From Enterobacter pseudoroggenkampii (GTDB taxonomy: Bacteria; Pseudomonadota; Gammaproteobacteria; Enterobacterales; Enterobacteriaceae), in contig NZ_JAPMLV010000002.1 in NCBI RefSeq assembly GCF_026420145.1, forward strand, positions 434,001 to 498,000: a DNA stretch of 64,000 bases, given 5' to 3'. The notes below the pieces were generated by a model that was not told the DNA's origin, did no database searches, and saw only the letters and a list, made by a program, of their open reading frames with translations. Position numbers and translations under genes: made by a program. How positions within the stretch are numbered: the stretch's first letter is position 1; each line of letters opens with the position of its first letter. Shown piece after piece: positions 32,466-45,044 of this stretch.

Positions 32466-33746
32466 TCAGACGATATAGTCGACCAGCGCAGGTTCTTGTT
32501 TACAGAGGCGACGCCAGTCAACGATCGGCATACGCACCTGCATCCCCACGCTGCCGTCATCCTCCATCCACTCTTTTTCTATCGCCTGAAGCTGATAAAA
32601 CCGGCTGCGCAGCCTGCCTTCCTGTGGCGGCAGTCGCAGCGTGTGCTGAGCTACCTCACCGGAAAGACGTTCTGTCAAAGCCTGGAAAAGCAGTGGCACA
32701 CCAATACCGGTCTGGGCAGAAAGCCAGACCCGAATCGGTTTGTTCTCTTCATCTCTGTCGATACGCGGTTCGAAATCGTCCAGCATATCGATCTTGTTCA
32801 TGACCAACAGCGTGGGAATTTCGTGGGCGTCGATCTCTTCGAGCACCACGTTCACCGCGTCGATGTTCTCCTGCACGCGCACGTCTGCCGCATCAATCAC
32901 GTGCAGCAGCAGCGTCGCCTGTCGCGTCTCCTGCAGGGTGGCCTTGAATGCCGCCACCAGGTCATGCGGCAGGTGACGGATAAACCCTACGGTATCCGCC
33001 AGCACCGTTTCACCGACGTCTGCGACGTCAATACGGCGCAGCGTAGGGTCCAGGGTCGCAAACAGCTGGTCTGCGGCATAAACCTGGGCCTCGGTTATCT
33101 GGTTAAACAGGGTGGATTTACCGGCGTTGGTATACCCCACCAGCGACACCGTCGGGATGTCGGCTTTCGTTCGTGCCCGACGCCCCTGCTCACGCTGTTT
33201 CTCAACCCTTTCCAGACGTGAGAGGATCTGGGTAATTCGGCCACGCAGCAAACGACGGTCGGTTTCGAGCTGGGTTTCACCCGGGCCGCGCAAACCAATC
33301 CCGCCTTTTTGTCTTTCAAGGTGTGTCCAGCCACGCACCAGACGCGTTGCCAGATGGCGCAGCTGCGCCAGCTCAACCTGCAGTTTCCCTTCGTGGGTAC
33401 GTGCACGCTGAGCAAAAATATCTAAAATCAAACCCGTGCGATCGATAACACGGCATTCGCAAAGGGCTTCCAGGTTGCGCTCCTGGGCTGGAGACAGCGC
33501 ATGATCAAACAACACGACTGACGCGCCGGTTGCTTTTACGGCATCCGCAATTTCGACTGCTTTACCTTCACCAACAAAATACTTTGGGTGCGGCGCTTTA
33601 CGGCTACCGGTAATCACCTGCATTGCTTCGACACCGGCGGAAGAGACCAGAGATTCAAACTCCTGGAGGTCTTCCATATCTTTGTCTTGCGAAAAATAGA
33701 TGTGTACCAGCACCGCCTGCTCACCGGCATCATAACGGTCAAACAA
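32466..33746 (-). CDS. hflX: Ribosome-associated GTPase HflX
   Basis: 426 residues, as in E. coli. An N-terminal HflX domain (about 1-190) and the G domain with [15 protein letters not shown] and MNKIDML. It splits stalled 70S ribosomes, notably in heat shock. 74 bases follow hfq; that gap holds a short stem (CGGGGA 33772-33777 with TCCCCG 33794-33799). Confidence 0.98.
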   Translation of the reverse strand: MFDRYDAGEQAVLVHIYFSQDKDMEDLQEFESLVSSAGVEAMQVITGSRKAPHPKYFVGEGKAVEIADAVKATGASVVLFDHALSPAQERNLEALCECRVIDRTGLILDIFAQRARTHEGKLQVELAQLRHLATRLVRGWTHLERQKGGIGLRGPGETQLETDRRLLRGRITQILSRLERVEKQREQGRRARTKADIPTVSLVGYTNAGKSTLFNQITEAQVYAADQLFATLDPTLRRIDVADVGETVLADTVGFIRHLPHDLVAAFKATLQETRQATLLLHVIDAADVRVQENIDAVNVVLEEIDAHEIPTLLVMNKIDMLDDFEPRIDRDEENKPIRVWLSAQTGIGVPLLFQALTERLSGEVAQHTLRLPPQEGRLRSRFYQLQAIEKEWMEDDGSVGMQVRMPIVDWRRLCKQEPALVDYIV

Positions 33747-33820
33747 GCGTAAACCTCTCTAAAAAGATCAGCGGGGAACGCAGGATCCCTGGCTCCCCGT
33801 GTGGATAACAGTGCGAAACC

Positions 33821-34144
<324 letters not shown>

Positions 34145-34217
34145 TTATATGCTTGTTTTGTACTTAGAACCTTGCGATTCTGAAAAATTGCGCACGATAC
34201 GTCTCAATTGTACACAT

Positions 34218-35168
34218 TCAGTGAGCGATATCACCAACAACCTCAATCACTTCGTTTAACGCCTGTTGCGGTTTTTCACTGTCTAGCCAGTGAACGCCGT
34301 CCCAACCGCGCAACCAGGTGATCTGGCGCTTCGCTAACTGTCTCGTGGCGCAAACACCTCTATAAACCATTTCATCGTATGAAATCTCACCTTCAAGATA
34401 CGACCACATCTGGCGGTATCCCACACAACGAATGGAAGGCATGTCCGTATGCAAATCTCCACGGGCAAATAACGCCCGCACTTCTGCTTCAAAATCTGAA
34501 GCTAACATCTGATGAAAACGCTGCTCAATTCGCTGATGGAGCAGTTCACGGCTCGCCGGGGCGATGGCGAACTGATGCACCTGATACGGCAGAGCGTCTC
34601 CTGACGTTTGCGTCAGTTCCGTTAAAGTTTTACCCGAAATGAAAAAAACTTCCAGTGCCCGGGAAAGCCTTTGCGGATCATTTGGATGGATCCGTGCTGC
34701 GGCAACCGGGTCAATTTCCGCCAGTTGCTGATGCAAAACGTCCCAACCCTGCTCTGCCGCCTGCTGCTCAATTTTCGCTCTTATTTCCGGATCCGCGGAT
34801 GGCAGGGGTGACAACCCCTCCAGCAACGCCTTGAAATAGAGCATGGTTCCGCCAACCAACAGCGGTATACGTCCCGCCGCCGTTATCTCGGCCATCTCGG
34901 CTAAGGCATCCCGGCGGAAATCCGCTGCGGAGTACGCCTGAGCCGGGTCGAGAATATCCAGCAAACGGTGCGGTGCCGCACGCAGCTCTTCTGCGTCAGG
35001 CTTCGCCGTGCCGATGTCCATCCCCCGGTAGATGAGGGCGGAGTCGACGCTAATCAACTCTACAGGCAAAACTTTACGCAACTCAATGGCGAGCGCCGTT
35101 TTGCCGGAGGCCGTTGGGCCCATTAAAAAAATTGCCTTAGGCAGGCTCGCCTTACTTGCGTCAATCAT
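34218..35168 (-). CDS. miaA: tRNA dimethylallyltransferase MiaA
   Basis: 316 residues, the E. coli length. It adds the isopentenyl group to A37 of tRNAs reading UNN codons. The P-loop [11 protein letters not shown], the [18 protein letters not shown] segment and the [12 protein letters not shown]-terminal region are visible. It overlaps the mutL end by eight bases. Confidence 0.98.
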   Translation of the reverse strand: MIDASKASLPKAIFLMGPTASGKTALAIELRKVLPVELISVDSALIYRGMDIGTAKPDAEELRAAPHRLLDILDPAQAYSAADFRRDALAEMAEITAAGRIPLLVGGTMLYFKALLEGLSPLPSADPEIRAKIEQQAAEQGWDVLHQQLAEIDPVAAARIHPNDPQRLSRALEVFFISGKTLTELTQTSGDALPYQVHQFAIAPASRELLHQRIEQRFHQMLASDFEAEVRALFARGDLHTDMPSIRCVGYRQMWSYLEGEISYDEMVYRGVCATRQLAKRQITWLRGWDGVHWLDSEKPQQALNEVIEVVGDIAH

Positions 35169-37005
35169 GTTTCAGGGCGTTCATCGCCGTTTGTAAATCA
35201 ACAGGTTGTAATAACCCACCCGGCGGCGTTTTCACCAGATGCGGACAGAGGCGTTCCACCTCCGCCAGCACGCTAATGGCCTGCGCCATACTCCACGGCG
35301 TGTGTTCGCTTGCCAGATGGCGGGCGATCCACTGCGCGGTGTTGGCGGCATCAAACGCTGTTTGCTGCGCCAGGTAGCCTATCAGTTCAGGAATCAAGTT
35401 TTGTAAATTTTGTTGGCGTAAGGGTAAAGGCACTGCACGAATTGTCACATGTTGTGGTTCGAGCACAGTTTCAATACCCATCTGCGCCAGCTGCGACTCG
35501 GCGCGCTGCAATACCCTTGTTTCATCAGGGGATATTTTCAGGCGAACCGGAATTAACAACGGCTGCGCGCAGGCGGCATTTTCGCCAGGCGTGAGCTGCA
35601 CCTGCTTAAGCCAGCGTTCGGCGACCGGCAGTGCCAGAAGCATCAATTTGCCGTCACGCTCAAGCAGTGCCATATCCGGCGCGATAATCGTCAGCACCCG
35701 GCCAAAACTCTGGCTATGGCCGTCCAGAGAAGGCTGAGCGGCCGGAATGTGCTCTTTACGTTCCACGGCTGGCGTTTCCAGCAGCTTGCGGTACAACGCG
35801 CCCTGCTGCTTCTGATAGCCAGGCTGGGCATTCGGATAGTTCGCGCCCGTTGGACGCGGCGCGCTACCAGCCGGGGAGTAACGCGGGGCTTCCGGTTCAC
35901 GCGCAACGGCAGGCTCCGCAAAATGGTTGCGCCCTGCCGCCACACGGTTTTCGGGCAGCGGACGCGGTGCAGGAGCGTCGTTCTCCAGCGGCAGCGTTGG
36001 CTCTGCCTGCTGCTGCAACACGGTGGCCACGCCCTGATAAATGAAGTCGTGAACCAGACGCGACTGGTGGAACCGCACCTCATGCTTGGCGGGATGGACG
36101 TTCACATCCACCTGATGGGGGTCGATGTCCAGATAAAGGACGAATGCAGGCTGCTGATCGGCACCCAGTTTGTCTTCGCAGGCCTGGCGAATCGCGTGAT
36201 TGATGAGACGGTCGCGCATCATGCGGCCGTTGACGTAGCAATACTGGATCTCCGCAAACGCAGCACTGCTCGCGTTTGGATCGGCAACCCAGCCGCGCAG
36301 CGCCAGATCGCCGTGCTGCCACTCAATGGCCAGGGCCTGTTCAAGGAACGGCGTACCGCAGATCGCCCCCAAACGGCGCTCTTTCTGTCCACCTTCTGCC
36401 ACCGCGCGATACTGGCGCATCACCTTGCCGTTGTGGCTGAGGTTGATGGTGACATCGAATCGCGCCAGTGCGATACGCCGGATGATCTCGTCGATATGGC
36501 CGAACTCGGTCTTCTCGGTACGCATAAACTTGCGTCGGGCGGGGGTGTTGTAGAAGAGATCTAATACTTCAAGCGTCGTGCCGACAGGGTGTGCTGCGGG
36601 TTTAACCGTGACATCCATATCGCGCCCTTCGGCGTAAGCCTGCCAGGCTTCCTGCTGTTCGGCGGTACGGGAGGTCAGCGTTAAGCGCGAAACCGAGCTG
36701 ATACTGGCCAGCGCTTCACCGCGAAAACCGAGGCTAATAATCGCCTCCAGGTCATCCAGAGAGGCAATTTTACTGGTGGCGTGACGGGCCAGCGCCAGCG
36801 CGAGCTCGTCTTTTTTAATGCCACAGCCGTTGTCGCGAATGCGAATAAGCTTCGCGCCACCGCGTTCGATATCAATATCGATGCGGGTTGCGCCCGCATC
36901 GAGGCTGTTTTCCACCAGCTCCTTCACCACCGACGCAGGGCGTTCCACCACCTCACCGGCGGCGATTTGGTTCGCGAGCTGCGGCGGTAGAACCTGAATC
37001 GGCAT
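35161..37005 (-). CDS. mutL: DNA mismatch repair protein MutL
   Basis: 614 residues. An N-terminal GHL ATPase domain ([28 protein letters not shown]), a transducer domain to about 330, a proline-rich linker (about 340-420) and the C-terminal dimerisation domain. Like E. coli MutL it lacks an evident endonuclease motif and should act with MutS and MutH. Confidence 0.98.
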   Translation of the reverse strand: MPIQVLPPQLANQIAAGEVVERPASVVKELVENSLDAGATRIDIDIERGGAKLIRIRDNGCGIKKDELALALARHATSKIASLDDLEAIISLGFRGEALASISSVSRLTLTSRTAEQQEAWQAYAEGRDMDVTVKPAAHPVGTTLEVLDLFYNTPARRKFMRTEKTEFGHIDEIIRRIALARFDVTINLSHNGKVMRQYRAVAEGGQKERRLGAICGTPFLEQALAIEWQHGDLALRGWVADPNASSAAFAEIQYCYVNGRMMRDRLINHAIRQACEDKLGADQQPAFVLYLDIDPHQVDVNVHPAKHEVRFHQSRLVHDFIYQGVATVLQQQAEPTLPLENDAPAPRPLPENRVAAGRNHFAEPAVAREPEAPRYSPAGSAPRPTGANYPNAQPGYQKQQGALYRKLLETPAVERKEHIPAAQPSLDGHSQSFGRVLTIIAPDMALLERDGKLMLLALPVAERWLKQVQLTPGENAACAQPLLIPVRLKISPDETRVLQRAESQLAQMGIETVLEPQHVTIRAVPLPLRQQNLQNLIPELIGYLAQQTAFDAANTAQWIARHLASEHTPWSMAQAISVLAEVERLCPHLVKTPPGGLLQPVDLQTAMNALKHD

Positions 37006-37014
37006 GAATTCTCC

Positions 37015-38355
37015 TTAGTTGGTCGCGGTCATCTCACCCGGCAGCGCTGCGCTGGCCGTCTGGCCAGCACCACTCTGTGGCGCAGACTGCAGCGGATGGG
37101 CATCAAAGTATTTACGCAGACCGTTATAAATCGCTTCGGCAATTTGCTGCTGGTAGCTGTCGCTTCCCAGCAGACGCTCTTCACCGTTGTTACTGATAAA
37201 GCCCGTCTCTACGAGGATGGACGGAATATCCGGCGAGCGCAGAACGCCGAGGCTGGCATGTTCCGGACGACGCTTATGCAGCACGCCAACGCTTTGCAGC
37301 TGGTTCAATACGTTAGTGGCGACATCATACCCGACGCGCTGAGAATGACCGAACTGTAAATCCAGCACCGCCTGGCTGAGGTACGGATCGGACTGGCTGT
37401 TCGCCAGCACATCGCCCGCGCCGCCTAACAGTTCAGACTGCTTCTCATGCTCTTCCAGCCAGTTGGCCATTTCGCTGTTGGCGCGACGGTTTGACAGCAC
37501 CCAAACCGAGGCGCCGGTCGCGCTACGATTCGGTGCGGCGTCCGCATGAATGGAGACCAGGAAGTTCGCGTTTTGCTTACGCGCCACATCCGAGCGTCCC
37601 ATTACGGAGATAAAGTAATCCCCGTCGCGGGTCAACACGCCTTTAAACATCGGGTCGTCATTGAGTAGCGAACGCAGTTTACGCGCGATAGCGATCGTCA
37701 CGTTTTTTTCTCGCGTGCCGCCAGGGCCAATCGCCCCCGGATCTTCCCCGCCGTGACCCGCATCAATGGCGATAATCACTTTGTCACCGCTGGCCGTCGC
37801 GCGTCGCGCGCTGGCAGCCGGACGCGTCACCGTATTGCTGCTGGTTGCCGCAGTAATGCGATCGTTCTGCGATTTAAACGGATTACGCGCAGGTTCAGAA
37901 GGACGGGGCGTATACACCGGTTCTTCCACACGCTTCGCTACGACCGGCGGCGGTGGAGGCGGTGGCGGTGCGTCGGCATTGATGGTAAAGACCACCGTAT
38001 AGTTCGCTCCGTTTTGCTGCTTCACCGCCTTCGTTATGCCCTTTTCGGTCAGATCGACCACCAGGCGTAGCGACTGGCTATCCTGCGGTGTTCCCGAACG
38101 GATGCTTTTCACCAGGTTGTTACCGCTGAACCGCAGCGGTAGCCCCTGAATCACGCCTGTCTGTTTGATATCCAGCGCCACGCTGTGGCTGTCTGGCTGT
38201 GAAAACGCATATTCAGGATCGCCCATAAAGCTGAACGTGATCCGGGCCTGGCTTTCGCCGTTCGATACCTGAATATCTGAGAGGTTTGCCGCCCCGGCCT
38301 GCGCGCACAGCAGCACGGTGGCAGCCAACAACCAACCTTTAACGCGATTTATCAT
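37015..38355 (-). CDS. amiB: N-acetylmuramoyl-L-alanine amidase AmiB
   Basis: 446 residues. Signal peptide (about 1-24, ending AQAGAA), an AMIN domain (about 25-130) for septal peptidoglycan, a polyproline linker and the zinc amidase_3 domain ([36 protein letters not shown]). It splits septal peptidoglycan when activated by EnvC-type factors. ATG at 38355 (MINRVKGW) puts the signal peptide at the N-terminus; the longer frame upstream overlaps tsaE and is rejected. Confidence 0.97.
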   Translation of the reverse strand: MINRVKGWLLAATVLLCAQAGAANLSDIQVSNGESQARITFSFMGDPEYAFSQPDSHSVALDIKQTGVIQGLPLRFSGNNLVKSIRSGTPQDSQSLRLVVDLTEKGITKAVKQQNGANYTVVFTINADAPPPPPPPPVVAKRVEEPVYTPRPSEPARNPFKSQNDRITAATSSNTVTRPAASARRATASGDKVIIAIDAGHGGEDPGAIGPGGTREKNVTIAIARKLRSLLNDDPMFKGVLTRDGDYFISVMGRSDVARKQNANFLVSIHADAAPNRSATGASVWVLSNRRANSEMANWLEEHEKQSELLGGAGDVLANSQSDPYLSQAVLDLQFGHSQRVGYDVATNVLNQLQSVGVLHKRRPEHASLGVLRSPDIPSILVETGFISNNGEERLLGSDSYQQQIAEAIYNGLRKYFDAHPLQSAPQSGAGQTASAALPGEMTATN

Positions 38356-38371
38356 CCCGTCATCCCTACGC

Positions 38372-40347
<1,976 letters not shown>

Positions 40348-40349
<2 letters not shown>

Positions 40350-41487
40350 GTCACAGCCCCTCGATCTCAATGAATTAGCGCAAAAAATAAAACAGTGGGG
40401 TGCTGAGCTTGGCTTCCAGAAGGTGGGCATTACCGATACCGACCTTTCCGCCAGCGAGCCGAAACTGCAGGCCTGGCTGGACAAACAATACCACGGCGAA
40501 ATGGAGTGGATGGCGCGCCATGGCATGATGCGCGCCCGTCCACACGAGCTTTTGCCGGGGACATTACGCGTCATCAGCGTGCGCATGAACTATCTGCCCG
40601 CCAACGCGGCCTTTGCGCGCACGCTAAAAAATCCCTCTTTGGGTTACGTCAGCCGGTACGCCCTGGGACGTGATTACCATAAGCTTTTGCGTAACCGTTT
40701 AAAAAAACTCGGGGAAACTATTCAGCAGCACTGTGTTTCGCTGAATTTTAGACCCTTTGTCGATTCTGCGCCTATTCTTGAGCGCCCGATTGCCGAAAAA
40801 GCCGGGCTTGGCTGGACAGGTAAGCACTCACTAATCCTCAGCCGCGACGCCGGATCGTTCTTCTTTCTGGGTGAACTGCTGATTGATTTACCGCTGCCGG
40901 TAGACGGCCCGGTAGAGGAAGACTGCGGCCGTTGCGTGGCCTGTATGACCATCTGCCCAACGGGCGCCATCGTTGAGCCTTACACCGTTGATGCCCGTCG
41001 CTGTATCTCCTACCTCACTATCGAACTGGAAGGGGCCATTCCAGAGGAGTTCCGACCGCTTATCGGCAACCGCATCTACGGCTGCGACGATTGCCAGCTC
41101 ATCTGCCCGTGGAACCGCTATTCACAGCTTACGGACGAAGAGGATTTCAGCCCGCGTAAGGCGCTCCATGCGCCGCCGCTCATTGAGCTGTTCGCCTGGA
41201 CCGAGGCCTGGTTCCTGAAGGTGACGGAAGGTTCGGCCATTCGCCGTATCGGGCATCTGCGCTGGCTGCGAAATGTGGCCGTCGCGCTGGGTAATGCCCC
41301 GTGGGATGAAGCGAACGTGCAGGCGCTTGAAAGCCGTAGAGGTGAGCACCCACTTCTTGATGAGCACATAGAATGGGCGATTGCGCAGCAAATTGAGAAA
41401 CGTAATGCCTGCGTGGTCGAGGTGCAGCTACCGAAGAAACAGCGTCTGGTGAGGGTGATTGAAAAAGGGCTTCCGCGGGATGCCTGA
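40348..41487 (+). CDS. queG: Epoxyqueuosine reductase QueG
   Basis: 379 residues, the E. coli length. A cobalamin and two-[4Fe-4S] enzyme making queuosine in tRNA from epoxyqueuosine. Ferredoxin-like clusters: CGRCVACMTICPTGAI and CDDCQLICPWN. ATG at 40348 lies on the CATG used in the other direction by nnr; the longer frame from 40300 is not conserved. No strong ribosome site precedes it. Confidence 0.97.
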
Positions 41488-41757
41488 ACTATTCACAGCC
41501 TGTGAATAAAATTACAAACTCAAGCGCCATCTGGGCTGGAGAAGAGGTCAAGTGATCTCAATAACATTTTGAAATCAAATTTTATACTGTAAATACAGTG
41601 CTTTACGAAGATATTATTCACCATGCTAAGTTTTAACCCTGTTTCGGTTAAGCGCAGTTTCTGTGGATAACTCTGTTCACAAGAGTATTTCAGAGACAAC
41701 AGAAAACGTCCCCAGCGATGCTTTTCGCTGTGGATATTTTAGAGATGAAGAAGAATT
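41488..41757. other. datA: Probable datA locus: DnaA-box cluster between queG and tRNA-Gly genes
   Basis: 270 bp with no gene. It holds two exact DnaA boxes (TTATNCACA), TGTGAATAA (41501-41509) and TGTGGATAA (41662-41670, both minus orientation), and three with one mismatch: CTATTCACA (41489-41497), TTATTCACC (41614-41622) and TGTGGATAT (41729-41737). An IHF-like sequence, AATCAAATTTTAT (41573-41585), lies between the second and third boxes. In E. coli the DnaA-ATP hydrolysis locus datA maps next to glyVXY, with several DnaA boxes and an IHF site. Position and content agree; the function is inferred. Confidence 0.68.
41713..41730 (-). terminator. Possible terminator of the tRNA-Gly operon
   Basis: CAGCGA (41713-41718) and TCGCTG (41725-41730) form a short hairpin 27 bases past the last tRNA, followed on the minus strand by GGGGACGTTTTC. 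Weak. Confidence 0.4.
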
Positions 41758-41833
<76 letters not shown>

Positions 41834-41869
41834 TTGGGTGGTCCGTGCTGTGGAAGCACTTTCAAATTT

Positions 41870-41945
<76 letters not shown>

Positions 41946-41981
41946 TTGGGCAGTCTGTGCTATGGAAGCACTTTCAAATTT

Positions 41982-42057
<76 letters not shown>

Positions 42058-42117
42058 AAATCTGCACTGCTTTTGTTGCTGTCGTAACGTGTAATTCTCT
42101 GTCGTTACGGGAGGCGC

Positions 42118-42145
42118 ATTATACGAGAAATCCTTTTAGCTGCAA
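42118..42145 (-). promoter_or_regulatory. Promoter of the tRNA-Gly operon
   Basis: On the minus strand TTGCAG (42140-42145), a 16-base spacer and TATAAT (42118-42123), followed by the GC-rich discriminator GCGCCTCC, the usual mark of a stringently controlled stable-RNA promoter. Confidence 0.82.
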
Positions 42146-42215
42146 CCCCCCTTAAAGCGATTTTTTCGAAATTAAGTTCAAATGCTTATTTAATCGGCAA
42201 GCTGAACAATTTAAC

Positions 42216-42244
42216 GACAAAAACCCGGCCACGCAAGGCGCCGG
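42216..42244 (-). terminator. Terminator of orn
   Basis: Stem CCGGC (42225-42229) with GCCGG (42240-42244), nine bases past the orn stop; the minus strand continues GGGTTTTTGTCG. Confidence 0.65.
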
Positions 42245-42253
42245 ATCGCAAAA

Positions 42254-42799
42254 TCACAGCTTAATAAAGTTTTCGCGGTAGTAGGAAAGCTCCGCCACGG
42301 ACTCTCGGATATCATCCATCGCCTGATGCGTGCCCTGTTTTTTAAAGCCGTCGAGGATTTCAGGCTTCCAGCGACGCGCCAGCTCTTTCAACGTGCTGAC
42401 GTCCAGATAGCGGTAGTGGAAGTAAGACTCCAGCTCCGGCATGTACTTAAACAGGAAACGACGATCCTGGCCGATGCTATTCCCACAGATTGGCGATTTG
42501 CCTGCCGGAACCCACTGTTTCAGGAACTCAAGCGTCGCCAGCTCCGCCTCACGATCACCCATAGTGCTCGCCTTTACCCGCTCCACCAGACCGCTGCCGG
42601 TGTGGGTACGCACGTTCCACTCATCCATCAATGCCAGCTGGTCATCGGACTGATGCACCGCTATCGTTGGCCCTTCCGCCAGGATATTCAGGTTGGCGTC
42701 CGTCACCAGGGTTGCAATTTCAATAATGCGATCGCGCTCGGGATCCAGCCCGGTCATTTCGAGATCGATCCAAATCAGGTTGTTTTCATCCGCGCTCAT
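42254..42799 (-). CDS. orn: Oligoribonuclease
   Basis: 181 residues, the E. coli length. A DEDDh 3'-5' exonuclease degrading two-to-five-base RNAs and pGpG from cyclic-di-GMP turnover; essential in E. coli. Motifs: [23 protein letters not shown] and [13 protein letters not shown] at 42799 (MSADEN) is preferred to one four codons upstream by comparison with E. coli. Divergent from rsgA. Confidence 0.98.
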   Translation of the reverse strand: MSADENNLIWIDLEMTGLDPERDRIIEIATLVTDANLNILAEGPTIAVHQSDDQLALMDEWNVRTHTGSGLVERVKASTMGDREAELATLEFLKQWVPAGKSPICGNSIGQDRRFLFKYMPELESYFHYRYLDVSTLKELARRWKPEILDGFKKQGTHQAMDDIRESVAELSYYRENFIKL

Positions 42800-42906
42800 G
42801 TTATTTTCCACCCTTCTCGCATAACCGGCAGTAGCAGGTTAACTAGTATTAATTAGAGTGTATCATAGAGGTTTTGCCCCCTACGGGCGACCAGGAGCCA
42901 GTGCGA

Positions 42907-43959
42907 TTGAGTAAAAATAAACTCTCCAAAGGGCAGCAGCGCCGCGTGAATGCCAATCACCAGCGCCGTCTTAAAACCACTGCGGAGAAGGTCGATTACG
43001 ACGACAACCTGTTTGGCGACCCAACGGAAGGCGTAGTCATCAGCCGTTTCGGTATGCACGCTGACGTGGAATCCGCCGATGGTGCGATTCACCGCTGCAA
43101 CATCCGCCGGACCATTCGTTCTCTGGTGACCGGCGACCGCGTCGTCTGGCGGCCGGGTAAAGAGGCGGCGGAAGGCGTGACGGTAAAAGGCATCGTTGAA
43201 GCGGTCCATGAGCGCACGTCCGTATTAACCCGTCCCGATTTCTACGACGGGGTCAAACCGATTGCCGCCAACATTAACCAGATTGTTATCGTATCGGCGA
43301 TTTTGCCCGAACTGTCGCTCAATATTATCGACCGATATCTCGTCGCCTGCGAAACGCTGCAGGTTGAACCGATTATCGTGCTGAACAAAATCGATCTGCT
43401 GGACGACGACGGCATGGCCTTCGTCAATGAGCAGATGGATATCTATCGCAAGATTGGCTACCGCGTTCTGATGGTCTCCAGCTATACCAAAGATGGCCTG
43501 AAACCGCTGGAAGAGGCGCTTACCGATCGCATCAGCATCTTTGCGGGCCAGTCCGGCGTGGGCAAATCGAGCCTGCTGAACAACCTGCTTGGCCTCCAGC
43601 AAGAGATCCTCACCAACGATGTCTCTGATGTCTCGGGCCTGGGCCAGCACACCACCACCGCGTCACGCCTGTATCACTTCCCGCACGGGGGCGATGTCAT
43701 CGACTCCCCGGGCGTGCGAGAGTTCGGTTTATGGCACCTGGAGCCGGAACAAATCTTTAACGGATTTGTCGAATTCCATGATTATTTAGGCGCTTGCAAG
43801 TACCGCGACTGTAAACACGATAACGACCCAGGCTGCGCTATCCGTGAAGCGGTTGAGAAAGGCGAGATCGCGGAGACCCGCTTCGAGAATTACCACCGTA
43901 TTCTTGAGAGCATGGATCAGGTAAAAACGCGTAAAAACTTTTCTGATTCTGATAACTGA
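42907..43959 (+). CDS. rsgA: Small-subunit biogenesis GTPase RsgA
   Basis: 350 residues, the E. coli length. A circularly permuted GTPase that helps mature the 30S subunit. An OB fold, then G4 NKID before G1 GQSGVGKSS and G3 DSPGVREFG, and a zinc knuckle ([14 protein letters not shown]). I chose TTG at 42907 ([10 protein letters not shown]), nine bases after AGGAG; GTG at 42901 is only three bases from it. Confidence 0.96.
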   Translation: MSKNKLSKGQQRRVNANHQRRLKTTAEKVDYDDNLFGDPTEGVVISRFGMHADVESADGAIHRCNIRRTIRSLVTGDRVVWRPGKEAAEGVTVKGIVEAVHERTSVLTRPDFYDGVKPIAANINQIVIVSAILPELSLNIIDRYLVACETLQVEPIIVLNKIDLLDDDGMAFVNEQMDIYRKIGYRVLMVSSYTKDGLKPLEEALTDRISIFAGQSGVGKSSLLNNLLGLQQEILTNDVSDVSGLGQHTTTASRLYHFPHGGDVIDSPGVREFGLWHLEPEQIFNGFVEFHDYLGACKYRDCKHDNDPGCAIREAVEKGEIAETRFENYHRILESMDQVKTRKNFSDSDN

Positions 43960-44000
43960 CAACTAAGCTAAGCATCGCTAAAATCGTCCCCTTTTTTCAG

Positions 44001-44030
44001 GTTCCGGCGGCATAACGCCGGATCAGGAAC
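44001..44030. other. Stem-loop between rsgA and psd
   Basis: GTTCC-GGCG and CGCC-GG...GGAAC pair to form a two-part stem around CATAA. It lies 27 bases before the psd start. A T run comes before, not after, so it is not a plus-strand terminator. It may act in the psd leader. Confidence 0.4.
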
Positions 44031-44056
44031 GACAAAACAATGGCCTGGAGGCTACC

Positions 44057-45025
44057 TTGTTAAACGCATTTAAACTTTCGCTTCAATACATTCTGCCAAA
44101 ACTGTGGCTCACTCGCCTGGCGGGCTGGGGCGCAAGCAAACGCGCGGGCTGGCTGACCAAACTGGTCATCGACCTTTTCGTAAAATATTACAAGGTCGAT
44201 ATGAAAGAGGCGCAGAAGCCGGACACCGCCAGCTACCGCACCTTCAACGAATTCTTCGTGCGCCCGCTGCGTGACGACGTGCGCCCGCTGAACACCGACC
44301 CTAACGTCCTGGTGATGCCGGCAGACGGCGTCATTAGCCAGTTGGGTAACATCGAAGACGACAAAATTCTGCAGGCGAAGGGCCATAATTACAGCCTGGA
44401 AGCGCTGCTGGCGGGTAACTACCTGATGGCGGATCTGTTCCGCAACGGTACCTTTGCCACCACCTATCTGTCACCGCGCGACTACCACCGCGTGCACATG
44501 CCGTGTAACGGCATCCTGCGCGAGATGATTTACGTCCCGGGCGATCTGTTCTCCGTGAACCACCTGACCGCGCAGAACGTGCCGAACCTGTTTGCCCGTA
44601 ACGAGCGCGTCATCTGTCTGTTTGATACTGAATTTGGCCCTATGGCACAGATTCTGGTGGGTGCAACCATCGTAGGCAGCATTGAAACTGTCTGGGCCGG
44701 CACCATCACTCCACCGCGTGAAGGCGTGATCAAACGCTGGACCTGGCCTGCCGGTGAAGCGGAAGGCTCTGTGGCCCTGCTGAAAGGTCAGGAAATGGGT
44801 CGCTTCAAGCTGGGCTCCACCGTGATCAACCTGTTTGCGCCAGGCAAAGTGAAGCTGGCTGAACAACTCGAAAGCCTGTCGGTCACCAAACTGGGCCAGC
44901 CGCTGGCGGTCTCGACAGAAACCTTCGTGACGCCAGAGGCAGAACCTGCTCCGCTGTCACAGGAAGAGATCCAGGCCGAGCACGACGCCAGCCCGCTGGT
45001 TGAAGACAAAAAAGACGAAGGCTAA
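44057..45025 (+). CDS. psd: Phosphatidylserine decarboxylase proenzyme
   Basis: 322 residues, the E. coli length. An inner-membrane enzyme making phosphatidylethanolamine. Self-cleavage at Gly-Ser in the LGST motif ([12 protein letters not shown]) creates the pyruvoyl group. Active-site histidine region: [11 protein letters not shown]. The start is TTG at 44057 after TGGAGG, as in E. coli. It forms an operon with mscM, 19 bases downstream. Confidence 0.98.
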   Translation: MLNAFKLSLQYILPKLWLTRLAGWGASKRAGWLTKLVIDLFVKYYKVDMKEAQKPDTASYRTFNEFFVRPLRDDVRPLNTDPNVLVMPADGVISQLGNIEDDKILQAKGHNYSLEALLAGNYLMADLFRNGTFATTYLSPRDYHRVHMPCNGILREMIYVPGDLFSVNHLTAQNVPNLFARNERVICLFDTEFGPMAQILVGATIVGSIETVWAGTITPPREGVIKRWTWPAGEAEGSVALLKGQEMGRFKLGSTVINLFAPGKVKLAEQLESLSVTKLGQPLAVSTETFVTPEAEPAPLSQEEIQAEHDASPLVEDKKDEG

Positions 45026-45044
45026 CAACAGAAGGATCGCTGAC

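Noticed and set aside
41586..41599. ACTGTAAATACAGT palindrome resembling a LexA box
   Set aside because: LexA sites need CTG-N10-CAG; here only six bases separate CTG and CAG, and no SOS gene follows.
44001..44030. Sigma-E promoter of psd overlapping GGAAC at 44026
   Set aside because: E. coli psd has a sigma-E promoter, but here GGAAC belongs to a stem and no suitable -10 lies at the right distance before the TTG start.
45000..45044. Upstream ATG for mscM within psd
   Set aside because: It would add a lysine-rich stretch before the signal peptide; GTG at 45045 gives exactly the E. coli length and has a ribosome site.
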